Part shown: positions 19,274-27,759 of the stretch, piece by piece
How the letters are laid out: every line of letters begins with the position of its first letter
Position numbering within the stretch: the first letter of the stretch is position 1
DNA from: VRUE01 sp040879985
GTDB lineage: Bacteria > Actinomycetota > Thermoleophilia > Solirubrobacterales > 70-9
Reading direction: 5' to 3'
DNA length: 64,000 nucleotides
Assembly (NCBI GenBank): GCA_040879985.1
Contig: JBBDJH010000009.1
Span: forward strand, 1-64,000
Made by a program: the position numbers and the translations under genes
Notes under the pieces: generated by a model
The model's database searches: none
What the model was told of the DNA's origin: nothing
Seen by the model: only the letters and a program-made list of their open reading frames with translations

Positions 19274-20004
19274 CCGAGCCCGAGCCGAAATTCAGCCGCA
19301 TCCTCCTGAAGCTCTCGGGGGAGGCGCTGATGGGGCAGCGCGAGCACGGCACCGAGCTCGCCGAGGTCGAACGGATCGCCCGCCAGGTCGGCGCGGTGCG
19401 CGCGCGCGGCGTCGAGGTGGCGATCGTGGTCGGCGCCGGCAACATCTACCGCGGCCTGGCCGGCGCCGCGGCGGGGATGGACCGCGCGACCGGCGACTAC
19501 ATGGGGATGCTGGCCACCGTGCTCAACGCGCTCACCCTGCAGGACGCGCTGGAGAAGATCGGCGAGCACACCCGGGTGATGTCGGCGATCGACGTCAAGG
19601 AGGTCGCCGAGCCCTACATCCGCCGACGGGCGATGCGCCACCTCGAGAAGGGCCGGGTGGTGATCTTCGCCGCCGGCACCGGCAACCCGTTCTTCACCAC
19701 CGACACCGCGGCGGCGCTGCGAGCCCTGGAGATCCACGCGGAGACGATCCTGATGGCCAAGAACGGCGTCGAGGGCGTCTACGACTCCGACCCGGCGACC
19801 AACCCGGCGGCCGAGTTCATCCCCGAGATCAGCCATCGTGAGGCGATCGAGCGCGGCCTCAAGGTGATGGACTCGACCGCGCTCTCGCTCTGCATGGACA
19901 ACGACCTGCCGATCTACGTCTTCAACATGGGCGACGAGACCAACATAGATAGGATCGTCGCCGGCGAGAGGGTGGGCACGCTGGTCGACAGCGTCTCCGC
20001 CTGA
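19270..20004 (+). CDS. pyrH: Uridylate kinase (UMP kinase)
   Basis: 244 aa from a TTG at 19270 that overlaps the tsf stop (TTGA). The conserved start FSRILLKLSGEALMG follows after nine residues. Amino-acid-kinase-fold enzyme that phosphorylates UMP to UDP. Motifs: VVGAGNIYRGLAG, ATVLNALTLQDALE, RVVIFAAGTGNPFFTTDTAAALRA and C-terminal VFNMGDETNIDRIVAGE. A much longer frame upstream overlaps tsf and is not coding. Confidence 0.95.
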   Translation: MTEPEPKFSRILLKLSGEALMGQREHGTELAEVERIARQVGAVRARGVEVAIVVGAGNIYRGLAGAAAGMDRATGDYMGMLATVLNALTLQDALEKIGEHTRVMSAIDVKEVAEPYIRRRAMRHLEKGRVVIFAAGTGNPFFTTDTAAALRALEIHAETILMAKNGVEGVYDSDPATNPAAEFIPEISHREAIERGLKVMDSTALSLCMDNDLPIYVFNMGDETNIDRIVAGERVGTLVDSVSA

Positions 20005-20021
20005 GACAGGAGGGGGATCCG

Positions 20022-20585
20022 GTGGAGTTGATCGACGAGTTGCTCAAGGACGCCGAAGGGCGCATGCAGAAGTCGGTCGAGTCGAGTCGCGGCGAGTTGG
20101 CCACGGTCCGCACCGGTCGCGCCTCGCCGCACCTGCTCGACCGGATCACGGTCGACTACTACGGCACCCAGACGCCGCTCAAGCAGCTCGCCAACGTCGC
20201 CACCTCCGACGCCCGCCTGCTCACCGTCACCCCCTTCGACAAAAGCTCGATCGGCGAAATCGAGAAGGCGATCCAGGAGTCCGACGTCGGCCTGACGCCG
20301 AGCAACGACGGCAACGTGATCCGCCTGCAGATTCCCGAGCTGACCGAGGAGCGCCGCCGCGAGATGGTCAAGGTCGTCCACGGCGTCGCCGAGGAGGGCC
20401 GGATCGCGATCCGCAACATCCGCCGCGACACGATGGGGGACCTGCGCGAGCTGAAGAAGGAGGGCGAAGCCGGAGAGGACGACGAGCGCCGCGCCGAGGC
20501 CGCCCTGCAGAAGGAGACCGACGAGGCAATCGCCGAGATCGACGCGCTCCTCAAGAGCAAGGAGGAAGAGGTGCTCGAAGTATGA
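20022..20585 (+). CDS. frr: Ribosome recycling factor
   Basis: 187 aa, standard length. It splits the post-termination ribosome together with EF-G. GTG start with an AGGAGGGG Shine-Dalgarno 8 nt upstream, one of the strongest in the window. Typical motifs: GELATVRTGRASPHLLDRITVDYYG, NVATSDARLLTVTPFDKSSIGEIEKAI, SNDGNVIRLQIPELTEERRREM and RNIRRDTMGDLRELKKEG. Overlaps uppS by 4 bases. Confidence 0.97.
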   Translation: MELIDELLKDAEGRMQKSVESSRGELATVRTGRASPHLLDRITVDYYGTQTPLKQLANVATSDARLLTVTPFDKSSIGEIEKAIQESDVGLTPSNDGNVIRLQIPELTEERRREMVKVVHGVAEEGRIAIRNIRRDTMGDLRELKKEGEAGEDDERRAEAALQKETDEAIAEIDALLKSKEEEVLEV

Positions 20586-21256
20586 TCAAGTCCGCGGCGC
20601 GTTACATCGCGATCATCACCGACGGCAACGGCCGCTGGGCTGAGCAACGCGAGCTTCCGGTCTACGAGGGCCATAGAGCGGGTGCGAAGGTCGCGATGGA
20701 ACGGTTGCAGGACGCGATCGAGGCCGGAGTCGAGGAGATGACCTCCTACAGCTTCTCGACCGAGAACTGGTCGCGACCCCGCGAGGAGGTCGAGGGGCTG
20801 ATGAAGCTGGCCGGCTTGCTGATCGAGAGCGAAGTCCCCTGGGTCCGCGAGGCGGGCGTGCGAGTGCGTTTCCTGGGCCGCCGCGGCGAGTTCACAGACG
20901 AACTGCGCGAACGGTTGGACTGGGCTGAGAAAGAGACTGCCGACAACGACACGCTGACCCTCTTCGTCGCCTTCAACTACGGCGGGCGGATGGAGATCGT
21001 CGATGCCGCGCGCAGCTTCACCGGCAGCACCGAAGAGGAGTTCCGGCAGCACCTCTACCTGCCGGAAATGCACGATCCCGACATGGTGATCCGAACCAGC
21101 GGCGAGCGGCGGCTCTCGAACTTCCTGCCCTGGCAGAGCGCCTACTCGGAGCTCGTCTTCAGGGACGAGCTCTGGCCCGATTTCACGAGCGCGGCATTCG
21201 AAGAGTGCCTGCTCGAGTTCGAGGGCCGGCAACGGCGCTTCGGAGCCAGGGCGTGA
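20582..21256 (+). CDS. uppS: Isoprenyl transferase (undecaprenyl diphosphate synthase family)
   Basis: 224 aa. A cis-prenyltransferase that builds the polyprenyl diphosphate lipid carrier used for peptidoglycan. Diphosphate-binding Asp14 lies in IAIITDGNGRWAEQ; YSFSTENWSRP and the C-terminal DMVIRTSGERRLSNFLPWQSAYSELVF are diagnostic. Chain length of the product cannot be told by eye. In the normal frr-uppS-cdsA order. Confidence 0.95.
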   Translation: MIKSAARYIAIITDGNGRWAEQRELPVYEGHRAGAKVAMERLQDAIEAGVEEMTSYSFSTENWSRPREEVEGLMKLAGLLIESEVPWVREAGVRVRFLGRRGEFTDELRERLDWAEKETADNDTLTLFVAFNYGGRMEIVDAARSFTGSTEEEFRQHLYLPEMHDPDMVIRTSGERRLSNFLPWQSAYSELVFRDELWPDFTSAAFEECLLEFEGRQRRFGARA

Positions 21257-22149
21257 TGGTCAAGGACCTCTTCGACGACGACCTCCTCGAATCGGAACCA
21301 GAGCCGCGGCGCCCGCGGCCCAGCGAGCGCCCGCCCGCCGCCCGCGGCGCGCTGCACGGCGAGACGGCGAAGCGCCTGATCGTCGCTATCCCCTGGATCG
21401 CCTTTGCGATCGCGATAGTCGTCGCGGGGGGCGGCGTCTTCACCGCGGCGATGATCGCGATCGGCCTGATCTGCCTGCGCGAGTACTTCGTGATGACGGC
21501 CGCCGCGCGGCCGGTCCAGGCCGCGGCCTACCTGGCGCTGGTCGCGATCGTCCTCGCCGCCCACTTCGGCACCGCCTTCAACGTGCTGCTGGTCGCCACC
21601 GCCTCGTTCCCGTTGCTGCTGGTCTTTGGGGCGCGCCGCAGCGACCGGGGGGGGATCACGGTCGCGATGGGAGTCACCGTGCTCGGCGTCGCCTGGATCG
21701 GTCTGCCGCTGGTCCACGCCGTGCTGCTGCGCGACCTGCCCGATCACGGCGCGGCGCTGATGATCGATGTCCTGGTCGGCACCTTCGCCGCCGACACCGG
21801 CGCCTACGCGGTCGGCCGCATGTTCGGCTCGCACCGGATCGCCCCGCGCCTCTCGCCGAACAAGACCCTGGAGGGGCTGATCGGCGGCTTCGTGATCGGC
21901 ACGATGGCCTTCTGGTTCGCCGGCCTCTACCAGGACTGGCTCTCGGGGATCGACGCCCTGATCATCGGCGCCGCGGTGGCGGCGATCGCGCCGCTCGGCG
22001 ACCTCTTCGCCTCGATGGTCAAGCGGGATCTGGGCACCAAGGACACCGGCAAGCTCTTCGGCCCGCACGGCGGCCTGCTCGACCGCCTCGACGCGGTCTT
22101 CTTCACGATCGTGGTCGGCTACTACCTCTCGATTCAGTTCGTGTACTGA
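21256..22149 (+). CDS. cdsA: Phosphatidate cytidylyltransferase (CdsA)
   Basis: 297 aa from the ATG at 21256 (TGATG overlap with uppS). It makes CDP-diacylglycerol from phosphatidic acid and CTP in the membrane. A charged proline-rich N terminus of about 40 residues precedes several hydrophobic segments. C-terminal family signature: GDLFASMVKRDLGTKDTGKLFGPHGGLLDRLDAVFF. The adjacent DTGAYAVGRMFGSHRIAPRLSPNKTLEG segment is also conserved. Confidence 0.93.
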   Translation: MVKDLFDDDLLESEPEPRRPRPSERPPAARGALHGETAKRLIVAIPWIAFAIAIVVAGGGVFTAAMIAIGLICLREYFVMTAAARPVQAAAYLALVAIVLAAHFGTAFNVLLVATASFPLLLVFGARRSDRGGITVAMGVTVLGVAWIGLPLVHAVLLRDLPDHGAALMIDVLVGTFAADTGAYAVGRMFGSHRIAPRLSPNKTLEGLIGGFVIGTMAFWFAGLYQDWLSGIDALIIGAAVAAIAPLGDLFASMVKRDLGTKDTGKLFGPHGGLLDRLDAVFFTIVVGYYLSIQFVY

Positions 22150-22171
22150 GCCTCGGGCACCCGCCGCTCCG

Positions 22172-22184
22172 TATTCTGTCGTCG
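22172..22184 (+). promoter_or_regulatory. Putative leaderless -10 element of dxr
   Basis: TATTCT (22172-22177) lies 7 nt before the ATG at 22185. No Shine-Dalgarno sequence is present in the gap. Confidence 0.4.
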
Positions 22185-23330
22185 ATGAAGAAGATCGTAA
22201 TTCTGGGTTCGACGGGCTCGATCGGGACGCAGGCGTTGGAGATCGTTGCGGCGTCCGAGCAGCTTCAGGTGGTCGGGTTGGCTTCTGGGCAGAACTGGCA
22301 ACTCGCGCTTGAGCAGGCCCGCCAGCATGGTGTTCCAGTGGTTGCGCTGGACGACGCTGACGCAGCCCGACAGGCGAAGGCATCCTGGGATGGCCGGGTC
22401 CTGGTCGGCGAGGCGGGGATCAGGGAGCTGGTCAGCGACAGCGAGCCCGACCTGGTGCTCAACGCGATCGTCGGCGCAGCGGGCCTCGGGCCGACGGTGG
22501 CGGCGCTCAGCGACGGGATCGACGTCGCCCTCGCCAACAAGGAGAGCCTGGTGATCGGCGGCGAGCTGACGATGGCGCTGGCGGAAGCGACGGGGGCGCG
22601 GCTGCTGCCGGTCGACTCGGAGCACTCGGCGCTCTTCCAGCTGATCGGCGCCGAGCGGCCCGGCACCGTCGAGCGCCTCGTCCTGACCGCCTCGGGCGGG
22701 CCGTTCCGCGGCCGCAAGGACCTTGCCGGGGTCAGCGTCGAGGACGCTCTCGCGCACCCGACCTGGCGGATGGGCGGGCGGATCACGATCGACTCGGCGA
22801 CGCTGATGAACAAGGGCTTCGAGGCGATCGAGGCGCACCACCTCTTCGCGATCCCCTACGAGCGGATCGCGGTCGTCGTCCACCCGCAGTCGATCGTCCA
22901 CTCGCTGATCGACCTCAACGACGGCGCCACCCTGGCCCACCTCGGCCACCCCGACATGCGGGTGCCGATCTCCTACGCCCTGCACTACCCGGAGCGGGCC
23001 GATGTCGACGTGCCCCGACTCGACCTCGCCGCGGTCGGCGAGCTCGGCTTCGAGCCGCCCGACCCGGGGACCTTCGCCTGCCTGCGCCTCGCCCTTGAGG
23101 CCGGCGAGGCGGGGGGGACGGCGCCCTGCGTGCTCAACGCCGCCGACGAGATCGCCGTCGCCGCCTTCCTTGACGGGCGGATCGAGTTCACCGCGATCGC
23201 GACCGCGATCGAGGCCGTGCTGGACGACATGCCGGCGCTGCCGGTGACCCATTTCGACGATCTCTTCGCCGTCGACGCCGAGGCTCGCCGCCGCACCGAG
23301 GAGCGGCTCGGGGGGTTGGCCAGGGTATGA
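22185..23330 (+). CDS. dxr: 1-deoxy-D-xylulose 5-phosphate reductoisomerase (Dxr)
   Basis: 381 aa, full length. Second enzyme of the MEP isoprenoid pathway, converting DXP to MEP with NADPH. NADPH motif GSTGSIGTQ (8-16), ALANKESLVIGG, the metal/substrate segment LPVDSEHSALFQ (about 143-154), ASGGPFRGR and RITIDSATLMNKGFEAIEAHHLF. With ispG two genes downstream, the organism uses the MEP route. Confidence 0.97.
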   Translation: MKKIVILGSTGSIGTQALEIVAASEQLQVVGLASGQNWQLALEQARQHGVPVVALDDADAARQAKASWDGRVLVGEAGIRELVSDSEPDLVLNAIVGAAGLGPTVAALSDGIDVALANKESLVIGGELTMALAEATGARLLPVDSEHSALFQLIGAERPGTVERLVLTASGGPFRGRKDLAGVSVEDALAHPTWRMGGRITIDSATLMNKGFEAIEAHHLFAIPYERIAVVVHPQSIVHSLIDLNDGATLAHLGHPDMRVPISYALHYPERADVDVPRLDLAAVGELGFEPPDPGTFACLRLALEAGEAGGTAPCVLNAADEIAVAAFLDGRIEFTAIATAIEAVLDDMPALPVTHFDDLFAVDAEARRRTEERLGGLARV

Positions 23331-24418
23331 ACTGGCTGCTGATCTTCCTCGGCTTCTCGCTGCTGATCGTCCTCCACGAGGCCGGCCACTTCTTCGCCGC
23401 CAAGGCGACCGGGATGAGGGTGGAGAAATTCTTCCTCTTCTTCCCGCCGAAGCTGGTCTCGATCAAGCGCGGCGAGACCGAGTACGGGATCGGCGCGGTC
23501 CCGGCGGGCGGCTTCGTGAAGATCAGCGGCATGAACCCCGACGAGGAGCTGCCGCCCGAGGCCAAGGGGCGCGGCTACTACGACCAGCCCGTCTGGAAGC
23601 GGATCGTCGTGATCGGGGCCGGCCCGGCGGTCAACATCGTGCTCGCCTTCGCGATCCTCTTCGTGCTCGCGATGGGAAGCGACCGGGTCAACCAGACGGT
23701 CGGTGAGGTCTTCCCCGGCACTCCGGCTGCGGCAGCGGCGCTGCAAGCGGGCGACACGATCGTCGCCGTCGACGGCAAGCGCTACCCCGGCCTCGAGACC
23801 ACGGCGCGGCTCGAACGCTTCCAGCAGGACGTCGGCGCGCATCGCTGCGCCGGCAGGCAGGTCGACGGCTGCCGGGCGGCGACGCCGGCGATCCTCACGG
23901 TCGAGCGCGGCGGCGATGTCCGCACGATCGCCGTCTACCCCGAGTACGACCGCGAAGCCGAGCGGGCGCTGATCGGGTTCGGCTACGGTTTCGAACCGGC
24001 CGAGCTCGGCGCCGGCGGCGCCGCCGGCCGGGCCGGCGAGATGATCTGGCTCGTCTCCAGCCGCACCGTGACCGTCTTCGCCAACCTGCTCGACGAAGAA
24101 CAGCGCAAAGAAGTCTCCGGGGTGGTCGGAGTCAGCGACGTCGCCAACCAGACGATCGACATCAGCGCCGAGAAATCGTTCCTGCTGCTCGCCCTGGTCA
24201 GCCTCTCGCTCGGCCTGATCAACCTCTTTCCCTTCCTGCCGCTCGACGGCGGCCACATCTTCTGGAGCGTCGTCGAGAAGCTCCGCGGCCGTCCCGTGCC
24301 GTTCCGGGTGATGGAGAAGGCCGGCATGCTCGGCTTCGTGCTCGTGATCATGCTCTTCGCGCTCGGCCTGACCAACGACATCGGCCGCCTCACCGGCGAA
24401 GGCTTCGACGTCCGTTAA
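23327..24418 (+). CDS. rseP: Site-2 metalloprotease RseP
   Basis: 363 aa membrane zinc protease. The first membrane segment carries HEAGH (His17, Glu18, His21). A PDZ domain (about 120-210) contains GTPAAAAALQAGDTIVAVDG. The last third has the second zinc-ligand motif in NLFPFLPLDGGHIFW and a final membrane segment. It cleaves membrane-embedded substrates such as anti-sigma factors or signal peptide remnants; the substrate here is unknown. Overlaps dxr by 4 bases; the dxr-rseP-ispG order is common in actinobacteria. Confidence 0.95.
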   Translation: MNWLLIFLGFSLLIVLHEAGHFFAAKATGMRVEKFFLFFPPKLVSIKRGETEYGIGAVPAGGFVKISGMNPDEELPPEAKGRGYYDQPVWKRIVVIGAGPAVNIVLAFAILFVLAMGSDRVNQTVGEVFPGTPAAAAALQAGDTIVAVDGKRYPGLETTARLERFQQDVGAHRCAGRQVDGCRAATPAILTVERGGDVRTIAVYPEYDREAERALIGFGYGFEPAELGAGGAAGRAGEMIWLVSSRTVTVFANLLDEEQRKEVSGVVGVSDVANQTIDISAEKSFLLLALVSLSLGLINLFPFLPLDGGHIFWSVVEKLRGRPVPFRVMEKAGMLGFVLVIMLFALGLTNDIGRLTGEGFDVR

Positions 24419-24440
24419 CCGTGACGCCGAGCGGCCCAGA

Positions 24441-24453
24441 TAGCCTGTAGGCA
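24441..24453 (+). promoter_or_regulatory. Putative leaderless -10 element of ispG
   Basis: TAGCCT (24441-24446) lies 7 nt before the ATG at 24454, with no visible ribosome-binding site. Confidence 0.4.
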
Positions 24454-25707
24454 ATGGCTTCCAAACGGCAGATCTTCGTCGGCAAGGTGCCGATCGGCGG
24501 CGGCGCTCCTGTCGCGGTGCAGACGATGACCAAGACCGAGACCGCCAACCTGGCGGCGACGATGGAGCAGATCGGCAAGGTCGCCGAGGCCGGGGCAGAC
24601 ATCGTCCGGGTCGCGGTGCCGCGCGAGAAGGACGTCGAGGCGCTGAAGACGATCGTCAAGCAGTCGCCGATCCCGGTGATCGCCGACATCCATTTCAACC
24701 ACACGCTGGCGCTGAAAGCGATCGACGCCGGGGCGCACTGCATCCGGCTCAACCCGGGCAACATCGGCGGCCGCGAGAAAGTCGCCGAGGTCGCCGCCAA
24801 GGCGACCGCCGCCGGGGTGCCGATGCGGATCGGGGTCAACTCGGGCTCGCTGCCCAAGCACCTGCACGAGCTCGAGCGCGAAGCGCCGGTCGAGGCTCTG
24901 GTCGCCGCCGCGATCGAGTTCACCGAGCTGATGGAGAACCTCGACTTCGAAAGCTTCAAGATCTCGATCAAGTCGACCAACGTGCCGAACACGATCGCCG
25001 CCAACCGGCTGCTGGCCGAGAAGGTGCCCTACCCGCTCCACCTCGGCATCACCGAGGCGGGGACGAAGTGGGCCGGCTCGCTGAAATCGGCGGTCGGGCT
25101 CGGCACCCTGCTCGCCGACGGAGTCGGCGACACGATCCGGATCAGCCTCTCGACCTTCCACGCCGAGGAGGAGGTCAAGGTCGCCTGGGAGATCCTCAAG
25201 GCCCTGCAGCTGCGCGAGCGCGGCCCGGTGCTGATCGCCTGCCCGACCTGCGGGCGCCTGCAGTTCGACATGGACTCGGTCGTCGCCGAGATCGAGCAGC
25301 GGCTGGAAAGCTACGCCGAGCCGGTCGAGGTGGCGGTGCTGGGCTGCGCCGTCAACGGCATCGGCGAGGCCAGCCACGCCGACTTCGGCATCGCCGGTGC
25401 CAAGAACGAGGGCCTGATCTACGCCCACGGCAAGCCGCTGCGCAAGGTCCCGCAGGCGACCCTCGTCGACACCCTGTTCGAAGAGATCGACAAGTCGCTG
25501 GACCGCGGCAGGGTCGAGTTCGATGAGACCGAGTCGCGCGCGGGCGCCGCCTGGCTGGCCAAGATCGAGGAGGAAAACGCCGGCGAACTGACGCCGGAGA
25601 AGATCGCCAAGATGGAGAAGGAAGCGGTCGAAAAGGGCGAGTCGGACAAGGTTTTGCTCGACGAGGACGCCTCGCCGACGGCGGGCCGCCGCTTCACCAG
25701 GGCCTGA
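24454..25707 (+). CDS. ispG: 4-hydroxy-3-methylbut-2-enyl diphosphate synthase (IspG/GcpE)
   Basis: 417 aa. Iron-sulfur enzyme that converts MEcPP to HMBPP late in the MEP pathway. Three cluster cysteines are visible: Cys263 and Cys266 in ACPTCGR and Cys298 in LGCAVNG. N-terminal barrel motifs VQTMTKTETAN, VIADIHFNH and CIRLNPGNIG. The C terminus runs about 60 residues past the usual end of the core, with an acidic tail of unknown role. Confidence 0.96.
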   Translation: MASKRQIFVGKVPIGGGAPVAVQTMTKTETANLAATMEQIGKVAEAGADIVRVAVPREKDVEALKTIVKQSPIPVIADIHFNHTLALKAIDAGAHCIRLNPGNIGGREKVAEVAAKATAAGVPMRIGVNSGSLPKHLHELEREAPVEALVAAAIEFTELMENLDFESFKISIKSTNVPNTIAANRLLAEKVPYPLHLGITEAGTKWAGSLKSAVGLGTLLADGVGDTIRISLSTFHAEEEVKVAWEILKALQLRERGPVLIACPTCGRLQFDMDSVVAEIEQRLESYAEPVEVAVLGCAVNGIGEASHADFGIAGAKNEGLIYAHGKPLRKVPQATLVDTLFEEIDKSLDRGRVEFDETESRAGAAWLAKIEEENAGELTPEKIAKMEKEAVEKGESDKVLLDEDASPTAGRRFTRA

Positions 25708-25769
25708 ACGGCCCCAACCGACACGTCCTGTCGCCAGCCATCCGCCTTACTAGTGGATAGGTTTCCCGT

Positions 25770-27023
25770 GTGCGATTGTCTGAGACCTTCCTGCCGACGC
25801 TGAAGGACCCGCCCTCCGACGCGGAGGCGATCTCGCACAAGCTGATGGTGCGGGCGGGCCTGATCCGCCAACTCGGCGCGGGCCTCTGGACCTGGCTGCC
25901 GGCCGGCTGGCGGGTGCTGCGCAAGGTCGAGGCGATCATCCGCGAGGAGATGGAGGCGATCGGCTGCCAGGAGATGCTGATGCCCGTCCTGCAGCCGGCC
26001 GAGCCCTGGCAGAAGACCGGGCGCTACGGGATCGAGGAGATGTTCAAGCTCGCCGACCGCAAGGGCTCGCCGCTCGTCCTGGCGATGACCCACGAGGAGA
26101 GCATCACCCACCACATCGCCCAGGATGTGCGCTCCTACCGCGACCTGCCGCTGATGCTCTTCCATATCCAGACCAAGGAGCGCGACGAGCCGCGGCCGCG
26201 GGCCGGCGTCCTGCGCACGCGCGAGTTCACGATGAAGGACGCCTACTCCTTCGACCGCGACGAGGAGGGGCTGGAGCGCGCCTACGCGCTGCAGAGCGAG
26301 GCCTATTCGCGCATCCTCGACCGCTGCGGGCTGCGCTGGTACCGGGTCGAGTCCGACGTCGGGATGATGGGCGGCTCCGGCGCGCACGAGTACATGGCGC
26401 CCTGCGCGGCCGGCGAGGACGCGGTCGCGCTGGCCCCCGGCTTCGCCGCCAACGTCGAGGTGACCGAGCTGCGCGACGGCGACCCCGGCCCCGAGGGCGG
26501 CACGGTCACGGTCGAGCCGGCGATCGAGGTCGGCAACATCTTCAAGCTCGGCAGCCGTTACTCGGAGCCGCTCGGGGCGACCTACCTCGACGAGAGCGGG
26601 GTCGAGCGACCGATCGTAATGGGCTGCTACGGGATCGGCCCGGCGCGAATCGTCGCCGCGGCGATCGAGCAGGGCGCCGACGAGCGCGGCATCGTCTGGC
26701 CCGCCGCGATCGCCCCCTGGCAGGTGCAGCTGGTCTCGCTGGCCAAGGCCGGCGAGCCTGAGCGCGCCGCGGCCGACGACATCTACGCGGCACTGCGCGA
26801 GGCCGGGATCGACGTGCTCTACGACGACCGCGAGGCCGGCGCGGGGGAGAAGCTGACCGACGCCGAGCTGCTCGGCTGCCCGCTGCGGCTCGTGGTCGGC
26901 CGCCGCGGGCTGGCCAAGGGAGTCGTCGAGGCGAGCGAGCGAGCCGGCGGGGCCGAGCACGAGCTGCCGGTCGACGACGCCGCTGAGCGGGCCCTGGCGC
27001 TGCTCCAGGACGGGGATGTCTGA
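25770..27023 (+). CDS. proS: Prolyl-tRNA synthetase lacking the INS editing domain
   Basis: 417 aa; bacterial-type ProRS proteins of this sequence class usually have about 570 residues. Class II motifs are intact: GLWTWLPAGWRVLRKVEAIIREEM, the motif 2 region FHIQTKERDEPRPRAGVLRTREFTMKDAYSFD, VESDVGMMGGSGAHEYM, and motif 3 with MGCYGIGPARIVAAAIEQ. The C-terminal anticodon-binding domain is complete. Between CAAGEDAVALAPGFAANVE and VEPAIEVGNIFKLG only about 20 residues remain where the roughly 180-residue INS domain (removal of Ala-tRNA-Pro) normally sits. GTG start with TAGGTT 6 nt upstream. Confidence 0.94.
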   Translation: MRLSETFLPTLKDPPSDAEAISHKLMVRAGLIRQLGAGLWTWLPAGWRVLRKVEAIIREEMEAIGCQEMLMPVLQPAEPWQKTGRYGIEEMFKLADRKGSPLVLAMTHEESITHHIAQDVRSYRDLPLMLFHIQTKERDEPRPRAGVLRTREFTMKDAYSFDRDEEGLERAYALQSEAYSRILDRCGLRWYRVESDVGMMGGSGAHEYMAPCAAGEDAVALAPGFAANVEVTELRDGDPGPEGGTVTVEPAIEVGNIFKLGSRYSEPLGATYLDESGVERPIVMGCYGIGPARIVAAAIEQGADERGIVWPAAIAPWQVQLVSLAKAGEPERAAADDIYAALREAGIDVLYDDREAGAGEKLTDAELLGCPLRLVVGRRGLAKGVVEASERAGGAEHELPVDDAAERALALLQDGDV

Positions 27024-27669
27024 CGCGGCCCCCTTCGGGCGCGGGCGCATCCGCCGCCTCTTCGGCCTCGACCGCAGCGGCCCGCCGCCGCGGCAGACGG
27101 GGGAGGGCGAACCGCTCAACCCGTGGACGCTTCCCAACCTGGTCGGCTACCTGCGCCTGGCCGGGATACCGGTCTTCCTCTACCTCGCCTTCGAGTCCGG
27201 CGACGGCCGCAGCGTCGCCTCGGCGACGCTCTTCTGGCTGATCGCCGCGGGCGACTACCTCGACGGCTTGCTCGCCCGGGTGACCGGCCAGTACAGCCGC
27301 CTCGGCGCGATGCTCGATCCGCTGATCGACCGGCTGACGATCCTCTCCGGGGCGGTCGTCTGCTGGCACTTCGAGCTGCTGCCGCGCTGGGCGCTGGCGC
27401 TGCTCGTCGTCCGCGAGCTGGCGATGCTGGCGCTGGCCCAGTACGGCCTGCGCCACGGCGTCCAGATCGCGGTCAACTGGCCGGGCCGGCTCTCGGTCTT
27501 CCCGATCATGGGCGGCATCTTCTTCGCGCTTGTCTTCGCCGGCTGGGTGCCGGCCGCGCTGCTGATCCTCGGCGTCGGCCTGGCGATCCTGGCGACGGTC
27601 CTCTACGCGCGAACGGGCCTGCGGGCGGTGCGCGAAAGCAAGGCGCAAGCGCGCTCTCAGGCTCCATAA
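27016..27669 (+). CDS. pgsA: CDP-alcohol phosphatidyltransferase (PgsA-like)
   Basis: 217 aa integral membrane enzyme. The family signature D-x2-DG-x2-AR-x8-G-x3-D-x3-D is exact in GDYLDGLLARVTGQYSRLGAMLDPLIDR (about residues 78-105). It transfers phosphatidyl from CDP-diacylglycerol, made by CdsA upstream, to an alcohol, most likely glycerol 3-phosphate; inositol phosphate or another acceptor cannot be excluded. A charged N-terminal extension of about 40 residues precedes the first membrane segment. Overlaps proS by 8 bases. Confidence 0.85.
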   Translation: MSDAAPFGRGRIRRLFGLDRSGPPPRQTGEGEPLNPWTLPNLVGYLRLAGIPVFLYLAFESGDGRSVASATLFWLIAAGDYLDGLLARVTGQYSRLGAMLDPLIDRLTILSGAVVCWHFELLPRWALALLVVRELAMLALAQYGLRHGVQIAVNWPGRLSVFPIMGGIFFALVFAGWVPAALLILGVGLAILATVLYARTGLRAVRESKAQARSQAP

Positions 27670-27671
27670 CC

Positions 27672-27711
27672 TTCAACCTGCAGTTGAACCTTTGGCGAAG
27701 CGACCTATAAT
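27672..27711 (+). promoter_or_regulatory. Sigma-A-type promoter with inverted-repeat operator for rsiG-garA-merR
   Basis: -35 TTGAAC (27684-27689), 16-bp spacer, -10 TATAAT (27706-27711), the best sigma-A-like promoter seen here. A perfect inverted repeat TTCAAC-N5-GTTGAA (27672-27688) overlaps the -35. The third gene of the unit encodes a MerR-family regulator, so autoregulation through this site is plausible. The leader contains AAGGAG before the first ATG. Confidence 0.65.
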
Positions 27712-27759
27712 CGGACGCTGCGGCCAACGGAGGCGAAGCCCTCCCGACCAAGGAGCGAG

